The notes beneath the pieces were generated by a model, which was given only the letters and a program-made list of their open reading frames with translations, was not told where the DNA came from and did not search any database. Below are positions 5,188 to 6,670 of a DNA stretch of 6,670 nucleotides, in pieces. Location of the stretch: NCBI GenBank assembly GCA_025361385.1, contig JANYAJ010000131.1:1-6670 (forward strand), given 5' to 3'. The stretch comes from Nitrospira sp. (lineage in GTDB: Bacteria > Nitrospirota > Nitrospiria > Nitrospirales > Nitrospiraceae). Each line of letters begins with the position of its first letter. Position 1 is the first letter of the stretch. Made by a program: the position numbers and the translations under genes.

Positions 5188-6670
5188 TCATATGAGTCGC
5201 CGCTCGGGAACGCTGAGGCCTTCCTGCTCTTGCCGAGAAAGGTCGGTATCGGTGAGCCGGGGCGGAGCCCCGATCGACACAGACCTCCCACGCCAGAGGG
5301 CATAGAGCACGGGGATCACCAGCAACGTCAGGATCGTTGAGCTCACCATGCCGCCGATCATCGGTGCCGCAATCCGTTTCATGACATCGGCGCCAGTGCC
5401 CGTCGTCCACATGATCGGGAGCAATCCGCCCATAATCGCTGCGACGGTCATCATCTTGGGCCGGACCCGTTGAACTGCGCCCTCCATGATGGTTTCGCGC
5501 AGGTCGTGAACGGTCGTCATACGGCCTTCGCGCACTCGCCGCTCATAGGCTTCGTCGAGATAGACGAGCATCACCACACCCGTTTCCGCTGCCACGCCGG
5601 CCAGGGCGATGATGCCCACCCAGACCGCCACGCTGAGGTTGTAGCCCAGATAGTCGAGATACCAGATGGCTCCGATCGCGGCGAAGGGGACGGACAGCAA
5701 CACGATCAGCGATTTCGCGAGGGATCGGAAATTGAGGTACAGGAGCAAAAGGATCACAGCCAGGGTCACGGGAACGAGCAGCTTTAACCGTTCTTCGGCC
5801 CGCATCAGATGCTCGTACTGACCGGTCCAGACCAGCCGGTACCCAGGGGGTACTGTCACCCGGTTTTGGACCGCTCGTTGGGCGTCCAGGACATAGCCGC
5901 GCAGGTCGCGCCCACTGACCGCGACCGACACCAGACCGGCCAGCGCCCCTGCCTCATCCGCGATCGACGTCGGCCCCTGAGTGATGACGAGATCTGCAAT
6001 TTGTCCGAGCGGAATCTGCGCCCCGCTTGACGTGGGGATCAGCACCCTCTTGAGCCGGTCAGGGTCATCGCGCAGCTCGCGTTTGTAGCGGACATTGACT
6101 GGATACCGTTCCCGCCCTTCGACCGTGGTCGTCACGGTGTCTCCTCCGATGGCTGTGGTGATCACCGCTTGTACGTCTCCCACCGTCAGGCCGTAGCGGG
6201 CGGCTTCGCGTCGGTTCACGATCAGATCCAGGTAGTACCCTTCGTTGAGCCGTTCCGCGAATGCGCTCTTGGTGCCTGGCACGCTCGCCAGGACCTGCTC
6301 AATGTCTATTCCGATTTTCTCAATCATCTTCAGATCCGGCCCCAGGACTTTAATCCCGACGGGACTCCGAACGCCGGTCGTGATCATCTCAGTACGGGTC
6401 TGGATCGGCATCCACCAGATGTTCGGGAATCCTGGAATGCGCAGTTTGGCATCCATCTCATCTAATAAACGATCCCAGGTCATGCCGGGTCGCCAGTGCG
6501 CTTCCGGTTTGAGCGACACCGTGATCTCGGCCATTCCGACAAAAGCCGGATCGGTGGCTGTTGGGGCCTTCCCCATCTTGCCGAACACCCGTTCCACTTC
6601 CGGGAAGGTCATAAGCAACTGGTCCTGGACCTGCAACACCTTGGCCGCTTCGGGGATCGAAAGGCCAGGG
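5188..6670 (-). CDS. cusA: CusA-type Cu(I)/Ag(I) RND efflux pump, C-terminal half (5' end outside window)
   Basis: The last 493 residues of an inner-membrane heavy-metal RND pump, which exports ions from periplasm or cytoplasm through a tripartite complex with CusB- and CusC-like partners. The frame is open to the right edge, and the first visible residues (P-G) match CusA 578-579, so roughly 570-580 residues are missing. The second periplasmic region is followed by five hydrophobic segments (TM8-TM12). By my alignment to E. coli CusA, M623 is the ATG codon at 6534-6532 and M672 at 6387-6385, two of the three copper-site methionines. Proton-relay residues E939 (5586-5584) and K984 (5457-5455) and relay methionine M1009 (5382-5380) are also kept. 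M755 is replaced by Thr (6138-6136). These methionines argue for Cu/Ag rather than Co/Zn/Cd. The polar C-terminal tail is about 20 residues longer than in E. coli. The gene converges on the secreted-protein gene; partners would lie upstream, outside the window. Confidence 0.9.
   Translation of the reverse strand, partial: PGLSIPEAAKVLQVQDQLLMTFPEVERVFGKMGKAPTATDPAFVGMAEITVSLKPEAHWRPGMTWDRLLDEMDAKLRIPGFPNIWWMPIQTRTEMITTGVRSPVGIKVLGPDLKMIEKIGIDIEQVLASVPGTKSAFAERLNEGYYLDLIVNRREAARYGLTVGDVQAVITTAIGGDTVTTTVEGRERYPVNVRYKRELRDDPDRLKRVLIPTSSGAQIPLGQIADLVITQGPTSIADEAGALAGLVSVAVSGRDLRGYVLDAQRAVQNRVTVPPGYRLVWTGQYEHLMRAEERLKLLVPVTLAVILLLLYLNFRSLAKSLIVLLSVPFAAIGAIWYLDYLGYNLSVAVWVGIIALAGVAAETGVVMLVYLDEAYERRVREGRMTTVHDLRETIMEGAVQRVRPKMMTVAAIMGGLLPIMWTTGTGADVMKRIAAPMIGGMVSSTILTLLVIPVLYALWRGRSVSIGAPPRLTDTDLSRQEQEGLSVPERRLI

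Noticed and set aside
5035..5340. 101-codon plus-strand frame from TTG
   Set aside because: About half is antisense to the conserved end of the CusA gene, and the rest has no motif.
5470..6465. Three plus-strand open frames opposite the pump gene
   Set aside because: His/Asp/Arg-rich products typical of antisense frames in GC-rich genes; the minus strand encodes a well-conserved RND pump.

Overview
The window looks like a chromosomal piece from a Nitrospira-like bacterium (phylum Nitrospirota). This is an inference from protein style: a PilZ domain fused to a receiver with a 'DLNVTGC' motif, small stand-alone receivers, a short Cys/His protein, and a PII-like protein near a CusA-type pump. 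No rRNA, tRNA, insertion sequence or CRISPR array is visible. Coding density is low for a bacterium: four gaps of about 325 to 906 bases hold no gene I can defend.

Left part (1-2662, + strand): a PilZ-receiver fusion (115-921), a 906-base gap with only gene-like debris, then two single-domain CheY-like response regulators in tandem (1828-2202 from a TTG start; 2255-2662 from a GTG start). No histidine kinase is in the window, so their partners lie elsewhere.

Middle (2713-4760): a small minus-strand Cys/His protein (2713-2967) converges on the second receiver gene. It diverges from a PII-like protein gene (3293-3598) across a 325-base region that carries a perfect TATAAT box flanked by an exact 9-base direct repeat, a 10-base palindrome and a separate 7-base inverted repeat. 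A gap of about 770 bases follows, with a strong hairpin containing AGGAGG. A secreted protein resembling the surface-adhesin E family comes next (4365-4760).

Right part (4761-6670): a 427-base gap separates the secreted protein from a convergent minus-strand gene running off the window edge. That gene encodes the C-terminal half of a CusA-type Cu(I)/Ag(I) RND efflux pump (5188-6670). Two of the three copper-site methionines of E. coli CusA are inside the window and conserved; the third would lie five codons beyond the edge.

Together the genes suggest signal transduction (PilZ, receivers) beside a metal-efflux locus. PII-like proteins of this short type are known to occur with heavy-metal RND pumps, so the PII-like gene may belong functionally with the pump although it is on the opposite strand. 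I found no clear new multi-gene system. The items most worth checking are the promoter/operator at 3163-3198, the PII-like/CusA pairing, the enlarged receiver loop of the PilZ fusion, and the Cys/His protein.
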